Below, one piece after another: positions 8,867-17,231 of a stretch of DNA of 64,000 nucleotides. Source of the DNA: Bosea sp. PAMC 26642 (GTDB lineage Bacteria > Pseudomonadota > Alphaproteobacteria > Rhizobiales > Beijerinckiaceae); the NCBI RefSeq assembly GCF_001562255.1, contig NZ_CP014301.1, positions 310,001 to 374,000 of the forward strand, in the 5' to 3' direction. The stretch's first letter is position 1, and every line of letters starts with the position of its first letter. The translations under genes and the position numbers were made by a program. Below the pieces are notes generated by a model. The model saw only the letters and a program-made list of their open reading frames with translations, was not told the DNA's origin and made no database searches.

Positions 8867-9005
8867 ACCGCATCATAACTCATTTACGGGCCTGACTAAA
8901 TTCGTATTGCACGGCCCTCGTTCAAGAGCCCGTGCGACGACCGCCTTGCCGCCTTCGGCCCGACCGCCTACAAGCCGCCAACCTCGAAACGATCAGGATA
9001 TTTCC

Positions 9006-9722
9006 ATGCGACCCTCCAAACGCGCGGCCGATGAAATGCGCAAGGTCACGCTCGAACGCGGCGTGGTGCGCTATGCCGAGGGCTCCTGCATGGTCACGTT
9101 CGGCGAGACCAGGGTGCTTTGCGCCGCGACCGTCGAGGAAAAGGGCCCGCCCTGGCTGCGCGGCACCGGCAAGGGCTGGGTCACGGCCGAATACGCGATG
9201 CTGCCGCGCGCCACCCATGAGCGCAACCGCCGCGAGGTCACATCCGGCAAGCCGTCGGGCCGCACCCAGGAAATCCAGCGGCTGGTCGGGCGCTCGCTTC
9301 GCGCCGTGGTCGACCTGACCGCGATCGGCGAGCGCCAGATCGTTGTCGATTGCGATGTGCTCCAGGCCGATGGCGGCACGCGCACGGCCTCGATCACCGG
9401 CGCATGGGTCGCGCTGCACGATGCGCTGAAATGGATGGAGGGCCGCTCCATGCTGAAGGGGCCGAACCCGCTCAAGGATCATGTCGCCGCGATCTCCTGC
9501 GGCATCGTCGCCGGCAATCCGGTGCTCGATCTCGACTATATCGAGGATTCCGGCGCCCAGACCGACGCCAATTTCGTCATCACCGGCTCCGGCGGCCTCG
9601 TCGAGGTTCAGGGCACGGCCGAGGGCGCGCCGTTCTCGGAAGAGGAATTGCTGGCCCTGCTCAAGCTCGCCAAGGGCGGGGTGAGCAAGCTGGTGGCGCT
9701 GCAGAAGACGACGGTGGCGTAA
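9006..9722 (+). CDS. rph: Ribonuclease PH
   Basis: RNase PH trims tRNA 3' ends by phosphorolysis. The 238-residue product starts [20 protein letters not shown] and contains [30 protein letters not shown] and [20 protein letters not shown], the conserved substrate and phosphate-binding segments. The ATG at 9006 follows CAGGATATTTCC and gives the family length; the upstream in-frame extension from 8808 is not conserved. It is followed after an inverted repeat by rdgB and hemW, a frequent alphaproteobacterial order. Confidence 0.96.
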   Translation: MRPSKRAADEMRKVTLERGVVRYAEGSCMVTFGETRVLCAATVEEKGPPWLRGTGKGWVTAEYAMLPRATHERNRREVTSGKPSGRTQEIQRLVGRSLRAVVDLTAIGERQIVVDCDVLQADGGTRTASITGAWVALHDALKWMEGRSMLKGPNPLKDHVAAISCGIVAGNPVLDLDYIEDSGAQTDANFVITGSGGLVEVQGTAEGAPFSEEELLALLKLAKGGVSKLVALQKTTVA

Positions 9723-9730
9723 GGGCCTCC

Positions 9731-9898
9731 GTCATTCCGGGGCGACCTGAAAGGTCGAGCCCGGAACCCATAGACACCGACATGGCGAGATCGCCCGAGA
9801 CGGACCCTGGACAAGGACAATGACGACGTCGCGCTTCGATACCATGACGCTGAGTTTATGGGTTCCGGGTTCGCTCCTGCGGAGCGCCCCGGAATGAC
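9731..9898. repeat. CATTCCGG-family inverted repeat, copy 1 (rph-rdgB)
   Basis: The element begins GTCATTCCGGGGCG and ends CGCCCCGGAATGAC. A second inner pair, GCCCGGAACCCATA and TATGGGTTCCGGGTTC, is also inverted, so the whole can fold into a long two-arm stem. Its right end contributes the rdgB start codon (GGAATGAC, ATG at 9894). Other copies of the same family are at 21064, 26553, 59611 and 63952. Confidence 0.85.
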
Positions 9899-10532
9899 GG
9901 CCGTTCATCGCCTCCTCACCGGCAAGGTCGTGATCGCGACCCACAACAAGGGCAAGCTCGTCGAGATGCGCGAGCTCATGGCGCCCTATGGGATCGAACT
10001 GGTCTCGGCTGGTGAACTCAGCCTGCCCGAGCCCGACGAGACCGGCTACATGTTCTCCGAGAATGCGGCGATCAAGGCGGTCGCGGCAATGCAGGCGAGC
10101 GGCCTGCCGGCGCTGGCGGACGATTCCGGGATTTGCGTCGATGCGCTCGACGGCGCGCCGGGACTGTTCTCGGCCAACTGGGCGGGGCCCGGCAAGGATT
10201 TCAAGCCGGCCATGGCGCGGGTGCTCGCCGAGATGGCCAAGCGCGGCGCGACGAAGCCCGAACAGCGGCGCGCCCACTTCGTCTCGGCTCTGGTGATCGC
10301 CTGGCCGGACGGGCATCAGGAGCTGTTCGAGGGCCGCGTCTTCGGCGAGATCGTCGATGCCCCGCGCGGCAGCGGCGGCTTCGGCTACAACCCGATCTTC
10401 AAGCCCGACGGCCATGACCAGACTTTTGCCGAGATGAGCACGACCATCAAGAGCGGCGAGGCCGAGGCGCTGTCGCACCGGGCACGCGCCTTCGCGCTGC
10501 TCGCGGCGGCCTGCCTCAGGGCGCCGGCGTGA
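9894..10532 (+). CDS. rdgB: RdgB/HAM1 family non-canonical purine NTP pyrophosphatase
   Basis: This enzyme hydrolyses ITP, dITP and XTP to keep deaminated purines out of nucleic acids. The 212-residue product carries VVIATHNKGKLVEMRELMAP at its N-terminus, LPALADDSGICVDALDGAPG with the catalytic Asp pair, and GSGGFGYNPIFKPDGHDQTFAEM and SHRARAFALL near the C-terminus. The best start is ATG 9894, which lies inside the end of the preceding inverted repeat; GGAGCG eight bases upstream, also within the repeat, would be the ribosome binding site. The stop overlaps the GTG start of hemW. Confidence 0.95.
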   Translation: MTAVHRLLTGKVVIATHNKGKLVEMRELMAPYGIELVSAGELSLPEPDETGYMFSENAAIKAVAAMQASGLPALADDSGICVDALDGAPGLFSANWAGPGKDFKPAMARVLAEMAKRGATKPEQRRAHFVSALVIAWPDGHQELFEGRVFGEIVDAPRGSGGFGYNPIFKPDGHDQTFAEMSTTIKSGEAEALSHRARAFALLAAACLRAPA

Positions 10533-11731
10533 CTGCGCTTGCCGCCTTCGCGGAACGTTCGACGGTGCCGGAGCACCCGACTTCTGACGCTGGCTTTGCA
10601 GTCTATGTGCATTGGCCCTTCTGTCTGGCCAAATGCCCCTATTGCGACTTCAACTCCCATGTCCGCCTGCAGCAGCCGGACCAGGCGCGCTATATCGCCG
10701 CCTTCCGGCGCGAAATCGCCCATCGTGCGCAGCTTGCTCCGGGGCGCACCGTCTCCTCGATCTTCTTCGGCGGCGGCACACCCTCGCTGATGGAGGGCCG
10801 CACCGTCGGCGCCATCCTCGACGCGATCGGCGAGCATTGGGCGGTCGCCCCGGATGTCGAGGTCTCGCTGGAGGCCAATCCGACCAGTGTCGAGGCAGGC
10901 CGCTTCCGCGATTTCCGCTCAGCCGGCGTCAACCGCGTTTCGCTGGGCGTGCAGGCCCTGAACGACACCGATCTCAAGGCGCTCGGCCGGATGCACTCGA
11001 CGCAGGAAGCGCTCGATGCGGTTGCGATCGCGCGAAAGTATTTCGAGCGCTATTCCTTCGATCTGATCTATGCCCGCTCCGTCGGACAGACGCCCGCCTT
11101 GTGGCGCGCCGAACTCGAACTGGCGATCAGCCATGCTGCCGAGCATCTCTCGCTCTACCAGCTGACGATCGAGCCCGACACGGCGTTCGAGCGGCTGTTC
11201 AAGGCCGGCAAGCTCGCCATCCCCGATCATGAGGCGGGCGCGGTGCTCTACGAGATTACGCAGGAGATCACGGCCAGACACGGCCTGCCGGTCTACGAGA
11301 TCTCCAACCATGCCCGGCCGGGCGCCGAATGCCGGCACAACCTCGTCTACTGGCGCTACGGCGAATATGCCGGCATCGGACCCGGCGCCCATGGCCGCTT
11401 GGTCACGACTGAAGGCCGCATGGCGCAATCGACCGAAAAGCGCCCCGAGACCTGGCTGGCCCGCGTCGAAGCGGAAGGTCATGCCCTGGTCGAGGACGAG
11501 CGGCTGAACGCCGAGGCGCAAGGCGACGAATACCTGCTAATGGGCCTGCGCCTGGTCGAGGGTATCGACCCGGTAAAATTCCGCGCGCTTTCGGGCCGCA
11601 AACTGGACTCCTCACGTGTCGACAGCCTGATCGGGGAGGGGCTTCTGACCCACAAGCCCGGCGGCAAGCTCGCCTGCACGCCGGACGGGGCGCTGGTTCT
11701 GGACGCGCTAGTGGCAGATCTGGCGGCGTAG
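10529..11731 (+). CDS. hemW: Radical SAM heme chaperone HemW
   Basis: HemW binds heme and a 4Fe-4S cluster and delivers heme to respiratory enzymes; it was long annotated as a coproporphyrinogen III oxidase-like protein. The 400-residue product has the radical SAM cluster motif CLAKCPYC (Cys 32, 36, 39 from the GTG start), FFGGGTPSLM and VSLEANPTS. It also has RVSLGVQALND and the HemW segment CRHNLVYWRYGEYAGIGPGAHGR. The GTG at 10529 overlaps the rdgB stop (GTGA), supporting coupling. No N-terminal signal is seen, so it is cytoplasmic. Confidence 0.94.
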   Translation: MTALAAFAERSTVPEHPTSDAGFAVYVHWPFCLAKCPYCDFNSHVRLQQPDQARYIAAFRREIAHRAQLAPGRTVSSIFFGGGTPSLMEGRTVGAILDAIGEHWAVAPDVEVSLEANPTSVEAGRFRDFRSAGVNRVSLGVQALNDTDLKALGRMHSTQEALDAVAIARKYFERYSFDLIYARSVGQTPALWRAELELAISHAAEHLSLYQLTIEPDTAFERLFKAGKLAIPDHEAGAVLYEITQEITARHGLPVYEISNHARPGAECRHNLVYWRYGEYAGIGPGAHGRLVTTEGRMAQSTEKRPETWLARVEAEGHALVEDERLNAEAQGDEYLLMGLRLVEGIDPVKFRALSGRKLDSSRVDSLIGEGLLTHKPGGKLACTPDGALVLDALVADLAA

Positions 11732-11739
11732 AACCCGCC

Positions 11740-11803
11740 GTCATTCTCGGGCTTGACCCGAGAATCTCTTTCGGGAGGTGCTCGGTTCAAACCCGAGCGT
11801 GAC
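11740..11803. repeat. CTCGGGC inverted repeat between convergent genes (possible terminator)
   Basis: Hairpin ATTCTCGGG-CTTGA-CCCGAGAAT is followed by a second imperfect pair that ends CCCGAGCGTGAC. It starts GTCATTCTCGGG and lies between the ends of hemW and the LpoA-like gene. It resembles the element at 470-544. A terminator role for both convergent transcripts is plausible, although there is no long T tract. Confidence 0.55.
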
Positions 11804-11809
11804 GCGAGA

Positions 11810-13009
11810 TCACTGCGTCCGCGGCCCCAGATCCTTCGGCGCCGCATTCACCGTCACGATCTGGCCGTTGCGCAGTTCCAGCACCGCCAGCCCCCGCTCG
11901 TTTTGCCCGTCGGGACGGAAGCGGAAGACGCCGTCGGCGCCGGCAAAGCCCGAGGCGTTGGTCAGGACGGCCTCCGAGAAGCGCTGCGAGCCTTGCGTGC
12001 GGGCCAGCGCCGCCGCCAGCGAGACTGCGTCATAGGCCAGCGTCGCGGTGCGGGTCGGCGCACTGTTGAAGCGCTGCTGGTAGCGTCCGGCGAAGGCGTT
12101 GAACCCGGCGGTGTCGGGCGAGGCGAACCAGCCGCCCTGGATCGCCGGCACGCGGGCGACATTGGCGTCGTTCCAGACGCCGGTGCCGAGTGGCTTGACC
12201 TTGGTCGGGTCGTAGCCGCCCTGCTGCAAGGCAAGCCCCAGCGCCGGCATGGTATCGGCGCCGGCTGGAACCAGAAGCGCGTCGGCCTGCCCCAGCGACG
12301 GCATCAGCCGTCCGACGGCGGCTCTCATGCTGTTGGCGTCCGAGCCGAAACGCTCGATCGCGACCGTGCGCGCCCCGCGATTGGCGACCGCCTGCTGGAA
12401 GGCGGCTTCGACGACCTTGCCATAGGCGGTGTCGGGCACCAGCGCAGCGAAGGATTTCCGCCCTTGCGATGCCGCATAGGCGATCACCCGGTTGACGTCG
12501 TTCTCGGGCGGGAAGGACAGGAGATAGACGCCGCGGCTTGCGACGTTGGAATCGCTCGAAAAGGCCATGATCGGCCGGTTCGCGGCGCGCGCCACCTGGC
12601 CCGCCGCCTGTACGGAGGGCGCAAACAGCGGCCCGATGATGAGCTCTGCACCCTCGCGCAAGGCTTCCTGGGCTGCGGCCTGAGCGCCCTCGGCCGTGCC
12701 GCGATCGTCCTTCACCAGCAAGGTCAGGTCCGCGCCGGGGAATTCGGCAAGCGCCATTTCGGCGGCATTCTTCAGCGAGTTGCCGACGACCGCGCCCTGG
12801 CCTTCGGCCGTCAGTGGCAGGATTAGCCCGACTTTGACCGAGCCGGTCCCCAGCGTCTGGCCGGTCGTAGCCGCGCCGGGCGGCTGGTTATCGACACCGG
12901 GCAGGCCGCCGGGGCCGCCGACACAGGCCGAGAACCCAAGCGCGAACGAAAGCAGGAGGGCTGATAGGCTCAACCGGGAGACTGAAGCAAACTGCCATTG
13001 ACGCAACAC
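11810..13009 (-). CDS. Penicillin-binding protein activator-like lipoprotein (LpoA/LivK fold)
   Basis: The product (399 residues from GTG 13009) begins with a hydrophobic signal ending LLLSFALGFSAC, a probable though not classical lipobox. A Gly/Pro-rich linker follows, then a type I periplasmic-binding fold (VKVGLILPLTAEGQGAVVGNSLKNAAEMALAEF, LIIGPLFAPSVQAAGQVARAANRPIMAFSSD). This combination is typical of the LpoA-like family, which activates PBP1A in gammaproteobacteria; in alphaproteobacteria the role is inferred. The GTG has GGAGA eight bases upstream; the longer open frame up to 13105 lacks such support. It is divergent from rsmI, as is common in Rhizobiales genomes. Confidence 0.85.
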   Translation of the reverse strand: MLRQWQFASVSRLSLSALLLSFALGFSACVGGPGGLPGVDNQPPGAATTGQTLGTGSVKVGLILPLTAEGQGAVVGNSLKNAAEMALAEFPGADLTLLVKDDRGTAEGAQAAAQEALREGAELIIGPLFAPSVQAAGQVARAANRPIMAFSSDSNVASRGVYLLSFPPENDVNRVIAYAASQGRKSFAALVPDTAYGKVVEAAFQQAVANRGARTVAIERFGSDANSMRAAVGRLMPSLGQADALLVPAGADTMPALGLALQQGGYDPTKVKPLGTGVWNDANVARVPAIQGGWFASPDTAGFNAFAGRYQQRFNSAPTRTATLAYDAVSLAAALARTQGSQRFSEAVLTNASGFAGADGVFRFRPDGQNERGLAVLELRNGQIVTVNAAPKDLGPRTQ

Positions 13010-13194
13010 GAGGCGATCTCCAGTCCTGATTCGGGTCGGCAGGGCCGTCCACCAGAGCAGTCTACCACGAACGTCTTTCCTGCCAGCCCGGCACGGTATT
13101 TTCAAGTTGTTAACTCTGGGTTGCGCGGGCAGCGTCCGGCCAAATTGCGGTTCCGGCCGTGGCGCAGCGCCGGTGCTTGTGGCAGTTTGCCGCC

Positions 13195-14103
13195 ATGTCG
13201 ATCCATCAGCCGGCCCCGCGCAGCCACAGCTACACCGCCTTTGGGCTGAAGGCCGAGGCCGAACCTCTGGCGCCCGGCCTTCACATCGTCGCGACGCCGA
13301 TCGGCAATCTGCGCGACATCTCGTTTCGCGCGCTGGCGACGCTGGCCGCCGCCGACGCCGTGCTGGCGGAGGATACGCGCACCAGCAAGACGCTGCTGGC
13401 GCATTACGGCATCTCGACGCCGCTCTACCCCTATCACGAGCACAATGCCGAGCAGATGCGGCCCAAGATCCTGGCGAAGCTGCGCGAGGGCGGCAAGCTC
13501 GCGCTGATCTCGGACGCCGGTACGCCGCTGGTCTCCGATCCCGGCTACAAGCTCGTCGCCGAACTGGTGGCGCAGGGGCTGCCGGTCACAGGCATTCCCG
13601 GTCCCTCGGCTGTGCTGGCGGCGCTGGTACTGGCTGGTCTGCCGACCGACCGCTTCTTTTTCGAAGGTTTCCTGCCGCCCAAGGCCGCCGCGCGGCGCGG
13701 GCGCCTGACCGAACTCGCCGCGATCCCGGGCACGCTCGTCTTCTTCGAATCGCCGCGGCGTCTGGGGGGGATGCTGGCCGATGCGGCAGCCGTTTTCGGC
13801 CCGCGGCCTGCCGCCGTGGCGCGCGAGCTGACGAAGTTTTACGAGAACGTCCGGCGCGGCCCACTTGCCGAACTCGCGGCCCATTACGACGCCGAGGAAG
13901 AGGCGCGCGGCGAGATCGTGGTCATCATCGGCCCGCCCGGAGCGAATGAACTGGCGCCGGCCGGCGACGTCATCGAAGAGCGCCTGCGCGAGGCACTGAA
14001 AGCCGTTTCGCTGAAGGAGGCCGTCGCCCAGGTCGCGGCCCAGACCGGGCAGCCGCGCCGCACGATCTACGCCCGCGCGCTCGAACTGACGCGGGAGCCT
14101 TGA
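13195..14103 (+). CDS. rsmI: 16S rRNA (cytidine(1402)-2'-O)-methyltransferase
   Basis: RsmI 2'-O-methylates C1402 in the decoding centre of 16S rRNA using SAM. The 302-residue product has the tetrapyrrole-methylase-like fold with LHIVATPIGNLRDISFRAL, EDTRTSKTLLAHY, LISDAGTPLVSDPGYKLV, GPSAVLAALVLAGLP and FFEGFLPPK, all diagnostic. ATG 13195 gives the usual length. Its TGA overlaps the TTG start of the YraN gene (TTGA). The C-terminal EAVAQVAAQTGQPRRTIYARAL is the usual small helical domain. Confidence 0.95.
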   Translation: MSIHQPAPRSHSYTAFGLKAEAEPLAPGLHIVATPIGNLRDISFRALATLAAADAVLAEDTRTSKTLLAHYGISTPLYPYHEHNAEQMRPKILAKLREGGKLALISDAGTPLVSDPGYKLVAELVAQGLPVTGIPGPSAVLAALVLAGLPTDRFFFEGFLPPKAAARRGRLTELAAIPGTLVFFESPRRLGGMLADAAAVFGPRPAAVARELTKFYENVRRGPLAELAAHYDAEEEARGEIVVIIGPPGANELAPAGDVIEERLREALKAVSLKEAVAQVAAQTGQPRRTIYARALELTREP

Positions 14104-14480
14104 CCGCGCCCGGCCGAACGGCCCGCGCGAGACGCTCGGGCATGACCGGCCGCCGCGCCGAATGGCTGGCGATCCTGTGGCTTTCCGCCAAGGGCTATCG
14201 TCTCCTCGCCCGCCGCTTCGGTGGCAAGGGCGGCGAGATCGACCTGATCGTGAAGCGCGGCCGCACCGTCGCCTTCGTCGAGGTCAAGGCGCGTGGCGTG
14301 ATCGAGGATGCGATGGGCGCGATCACGCCGCAGAAGCGCCGGCTCGTCGAGATGCGGATCAGGCAGTGGCTCGCGCGAAATCCCTGGGCGATGGATTGCC
14401 ATCTGAGGGCCGACGCTGTGTTTCTCGCGCCATGGCGCTGGCCGCGGCATATCGTGCGGATGTTCGAGTTGGACGTGTGA
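14100..14480 (+). CDS. YraN family protein (UPF0102)
   Basis: A 126-residue protein with the YraN core: GRRAEWLAILWLSAKGYRLLARRF, GGKGGEIDLIVKRGRTVAFVEVKAR, and ITPQKRRLVEMRIRQWLA. The fold is restriction-endonuclease-like (E-x-D-x-V/E-x-K pattern), but the biological function is unsettled. The TTG at 14100 overlaps the rsmI stop; an internal ATG at 14142 is the alternative start. The rsmI-yraN pair followed by gshB is a common alphaproteobacterial order; here a MazEF-type module is inserted before gshB. Confidence 0.9.
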   Translation: MTAPGRTARARRSGMTGRRAEWLAILWLSAKGYRLLARRFGGKGGEIDLIVKRGRTVAFVEVKARGVIEDAMGAITPQKRRLVEMRIRQWLARNPWAMDCHLRADAVFLAPWRWPRHIVRMFELDV

Positions 14481-14485
14481 CATCT

Positions 14486-14821
14486 TTAGCGCTCGACGTC
14501 GTACAATCCCAGAACGAAAGCCAACATTCGATTGAGGGTAAGCATCTGCTCGTCGGAAGCATGACCGAAGGCCGGGCCGACCTTCTCTTTGGGAACAGTG
14601 AACAGCTTTTCCGCCAGGACATCGGATGGCCAGTGCAAACCATTTGTCTTGGATGGGACAAGCGGCAGTCGATAAAGCGGTGCATCGAGCTGATGGCTGC
14701 TGAGGATAGCGACGACAACACTGTTTACGTCGGACATGCGTTCCGACTGCACGACGATGGCCGGTCTTGGCTTGCCGTAGCTTCCGGGAAGCGCAACGGT
14801 GACGAGATCGCCGCGTCTCAT
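14486..14821 (-). CDS. Type II toxin, MazF/PemK family endoribonuclease
   Basis: The 111-residue product starts MRRGDLVTVALPGSYGKPRPAIVVQ, the signature N-terminus of MazF/PemK sequence-specific mRNA interferases. It contains SHQLDAPLYRLPLVPSKTNGLHWPSDVLAEKLFTVPKEKVG, with the conserved Thr/Ser and Asp-Lys region. The start ATG 14821 overlaps the antitoxin stop (ATGA), so the longer open frame to 14881 is rejected. It converges on yraN with only five bases between. It is predicted to cleave RNA when not bound by the adjacent antitoxin. Confidence 0.92.
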   Translation of the reverse strand: MRRGDLVTVALPGSYGKPRPAIVVQSERMSDVNSVVVAILSSHQLDAPLYRLPLVPSKTNGLHWPSDVLAEKLFTVPKEKVGPAFGHASDEQMLTLNRMLAFVLGLYDVER

Positions 14822-15114
14822 TTTGGTTGCGATTTGTCGTCCAAGTGGTCGGGCCAAGGGGGTGGTCCGTCCGGCCCCCAATCGTAAGGTTCCTGATCCC
14901 AGTCGAGGGTGGAAGCGTCAATGAATGCCATGATCTCGGCATTGTCGGGAGCGGCGTTGATGATCGCTGCCTGCCGCGCCGCCTCCTCCGCAAATCCCGG
15001 CGCATTGACGTCGGGCACCCAGATGCGCAGCAGCTTGAGCCCCTGCCGCTTTTTTGAGGCGCGGTAGCGGGCGAATTTGCTTTGGGCAGGCTTCGACGCG
15101 GCGGTGCGAGGCAT
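14818..15114 (-). CDS. MazE-type antitoxin
   Basis: A 98-residue protein with a basic N-terminus (MPRTAASKPAQSKFARYRASKKRQGLKLLRIWVPD), a ribbon-helix-helix-like DNA-binding segment, and an acidic Trp/Pro-rich tail (LDWDQEPYDWGPDGPPPWPDHLDD) of the sort that wraps a MazF toxin. ATG 15114 has a perfect ribosome binding site (GGAGG, five bases upstream). It overlaps the toxin by four bases. A perfect 12-base palindrome 47 bases upstream may be its operator. Confidence 0.88.
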   Translation of the reverse strand: MPRTAASKPAQSKFARYRASKKRQGLKLLRIWVPDVNAPGFAEEAARQAAIINAAPDNAEIMAFIDASTLDWDQEPYDWGPDGPPPWPDHLDDKSQPK

Positions 15115-15161
15115 GATGTCCTCCAGTAAGATTCGGTAAGGCAGCATCAAGATAGCTTTAA

Positions 15162-15173
15162 GTAGCGCGCTAC
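15162..15173. promoter_or_regulatory. Palindrome upstream of the MazEF-type operon
   Basis: GTAGCGCGCTAC is a perfect 12-base palindrome located 48-59 bases before the antitoxin ATG and in the gap to the divergent gshB. Type II antitoxins usually repress their own operon through such palindromes, so this is a candidate operator. No clear -35/-10 pair is seen around it. Confidence 0.45.
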
Positions 15174-15308
15174 CATGCCCACGGTCAATCAAGCGCTGGC
15201 GCCATGTCCCGTCCGCCGTCGCGCCAATCATGTGACGCGACAGCGCCCACTTGCCGATCCGCCACGTGCCGGACCATAAGGGCGCGCCAGCCAAACGGAG
15301 CGCAGCCG

Positions 15309-16247
15309 ATGACCTTCAACGTCGCCATCCAGATGGACCCGATCGAGCGCATCCGGATCGCCGGCGACACCGGCTTCTCGCTGATGCTGGAAGCGCAGGC
15401 GCGCGGGCACACGCTCTACACTTACACCCCCGACAAGCTGACCCTGCGCGACGGCAAGGTCACGGCCCGGATCAGGCCTGTCACCGTGCGCGACGTCGAG
15501 GGCGACCATTTCACGGCCGGCACGGAGGAGCGCGTCGATCTGTCGACGCTCGATGTCGTGCTGCTGCGGCAGGACCCGCCCTTCGACATGGCGTACGTCA
15601 CGACGACGCATCTGCTGGAGCGCATCCACCCCAAGACGCTGGTGGTCAACAACCCCGCCGAGGTTCGCAACGCGCCCGAGAAGATTCTCGTGACGCATTT
15701 CCCCGAGTTGATGCCGCAGACGCTGATCACCCGCGACAAGGCCGAGATCGAGGCCTTCCGCGACGAGTTCGGCGAGATCGTGATGAAGCCGCTCTACGGC
15801 CATGGCGGCGCGACCGTGTTCAAGACCGGCAAGGGCGATCCGAATTTCGGCTCGCTGTTCGACCTCTTCGCCGGCATCTTCCGCGAACCCTGGGTCGTCC
15901 AGCGCTTCATGAAGGAGGTCTCGGCCGGCGACAAGCGCATCATCCTGATCGACGGCAAGGCGGCCGGCGCCGTCAACCGCGTGCCGGCAGAGGGTGATCT
16001 GCGCGCCAACATGGTGCGCGGCGGCGCGGCGAAGCCCACCGACCTGTCGAAGCGCGAACTCGAAATCTGCGAGGCCATCGGCCCGACGCTGCGCGAGCGC
16101 GGCCTGCTGCTCGTCGGCATCGATGTGATCGGTGGCAACCTGACCGAGATCAACGTTACGGCGCCCACTGGCGTGCGCGCCATCAAGAAGCTCGGCGGCC
16201 CGGATCTGGCGGCGCAGTTGTGGGACGTGATCGAGAGCAAGCGATAG
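15309..16247 (+). CDS. gshB: Glutathione synthase
   Basis: GshB joins gamma-glutamylcysteine and glycine with ATP. The 312-residue product has the family N-terminus ([30 protein letters not shown]), [20 protein letters not shown], and an ATP-grasp domain with [34 protein letters not shown] and [26 protein letters not shown] 15309 follows CGGAGCGCAGCC and gives the standard length. It is a core cytosolic enzyme and lies divergent from the TA operon. Confidence 0.95.
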   Translation: MTFNVAIQMDPIERIRIAGDTGFSLMLEAQARGHTLYTYTPDKLTLRDGKVTARIRPVTVRDVEGDHFTAGTEERVDLSTLDVVLLRQDPPFDMAYVTTTHLLERIHPKTLVVNNPAEVRNAPEKILVTHFPELMPQTLITRDKAEIEAFRDEFGEIVMKPLYGHGGATVFKTGKGDPNFGSLFDLFAGIFREPWVVQRFMKEVSAGDKRIILIDGKAAGAVNRVPAEGDLRANMVRGGAAKPTDLSKRELEICEAIGPTLRERGLLLVGIDVIGGNLTEINVTAPTGVRAIKKLGGPDLAAQLWDVIESKR

Positions 16248-16317
16248 GCAGTAGGCAATGGGCAGTAGGCAATAGGAACAAGATCCACTGCCTACTGCCG
16301 ATTGCCGACTGCCCCGT
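16247..16317. repeat. GCAGTAGGCAAT direct and inverted repeat overlapping the moeB end
   Basis: Two direct copies of GCAGTAGGCAAT (16248-16259 and 16262-16273) are followed by inverted relatives (ACTGCCTACTGCCGATTGCC). The element joins the stop of gshB to the stop of moeB; the last four residues (GNRQ) and the TAG stop of moeB are encoded within it. It can fold as a terminator-like stem between these convergent genes. Confidence 0.7.
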
Positions 16318-17077
16318 TCAACGCATTCCCCTCGTCCCAGCCATAGCCCATCGTCTCGAACCGCATCGTCATCGCGTCGACGAGCAAAAGCTTGCCGACC
16401 AGCGGCTCGCCGAAGCCGGTGACGGCGCGGATCACCTCCAGCGCCATCAGCGAACCCATCACGCCAGCCAGCGCGCCGAGCACGCCGGCCTCGGCGCAGG
16501 GCGCGACGGTGCCGGGCGGAGGCTCGACCGGAAACAGGCAGCGATAGGTCGGGTTGCGCAGGCCGTCCGCGCCCGTCTCATGCGCCCGGATCGTCGTCAG
16601 CGAGCCGTCGAAGCGGCCCAGCGCCGCTGTGACCAGCGGCTTCCGCTCATGGAAGCAGGCATCCGAAACGGCATAGCGCGTCGCGAAATTGTCCGAGCCC
16701 TCGGCGACGGCGTCGTAGAAGGCAACCAGCGCGCGGGCGTTGTGCGGATCGATCCGGGTGACATGCTCGTCGACCACGACATGCGGATTGAGCCGCTTCA
16801 CGAAGGCCGCCGCCGCCACGGCCTTGTGCGCGCCGACATCCTGCGTACCGAAGATGGTCTGGCGCTGCAGGTTCGACAGCGAGACCGTGTCGTTGTCGAC
16901 GATGCCGATATGGCCGACGCCCGCCGCCGCGAGATACTGGATCAGCGGCGCGCCGAGCCCGCCTGCGCCGATCACGAGGACGCGAGCGCGCTTGAGCTTC
17001 GCCTGGCCGGGCCCGCCGATCTCCGGCAGCACCAGATGGCGCGCATAGCGCTCGATTTCGTCGTCGTTCAGGCTCAT
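16292..17077 (-). CDS. moeB: MoeB/ThiF/HesA-type adenylyltransferase
   Basis: These E1-like enzymes adenylate the C-terminal glycine of a sulfur carrier such as MoaD or ThiS. The 261-residue product has the Rossmann ATP-binding segment RVLVIGAGGLGAPLIQYLAAAGVGHIGIVDND, VSLSNLQRQTIFG with the catalytic Arg/Gln, and SDNFATRYAVSDAC. The zinc motif of classical MoeB (CxxC in the YRC region and a second CxxC at the C-terminus) is incomplete: NPTYRC has one Cys, and the C-terminus, changed by an intergenic repeat, has none. MoeB is the likeliest assignment, but ThiF cannot be excluded. ATG 17077 is used because it matches the family start. Confidence 0.87.
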   Translation of the reverse strand: MSLNDDEIERYARHLVLPEIGGPGQAKLKRARVLVIGAGGLGAPLIQYLAAAGVGHIGIVDNDTVSLSNLQRQTIFGTQDVGAHKAVAAAAFVKRLNPHVVVDEHVTRIDPHNARALVAFYDAVAEGSDNFATRYAVSDACFHERKPLVTAALGRFDGSLTTIRAHETGADGLRNPTYRCLFPVEPPPGTVAPCAEAGVLGALAGVMGSLMALEVIRAVTGFGEPLVGKLLLVDAMTMRFETMGYGWDEGNALNGAVGNRQ

Positions 17078-17231
17078 GGCGCAAGGGTTAGGCCCTTCGC
17101 CCGTCGCCGGCAATCGCCGCGGCCGCCCGTGCCGCTTTCGGTTTCGGCCCCGCTTGGCCACGTCGCCAAGCCATGCCATCGTAGGCCCATACAGGGCGGC
17201 TCAACCGCTCAGCACATGAGGGGATTACGAC

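Noticed and set aside
8867..9005. Search for a CIRCE element between hrcA and rph
   Set aside because: No TTAGCACTC-N9-GAGTGCTAA-like sequence was found in this gap.
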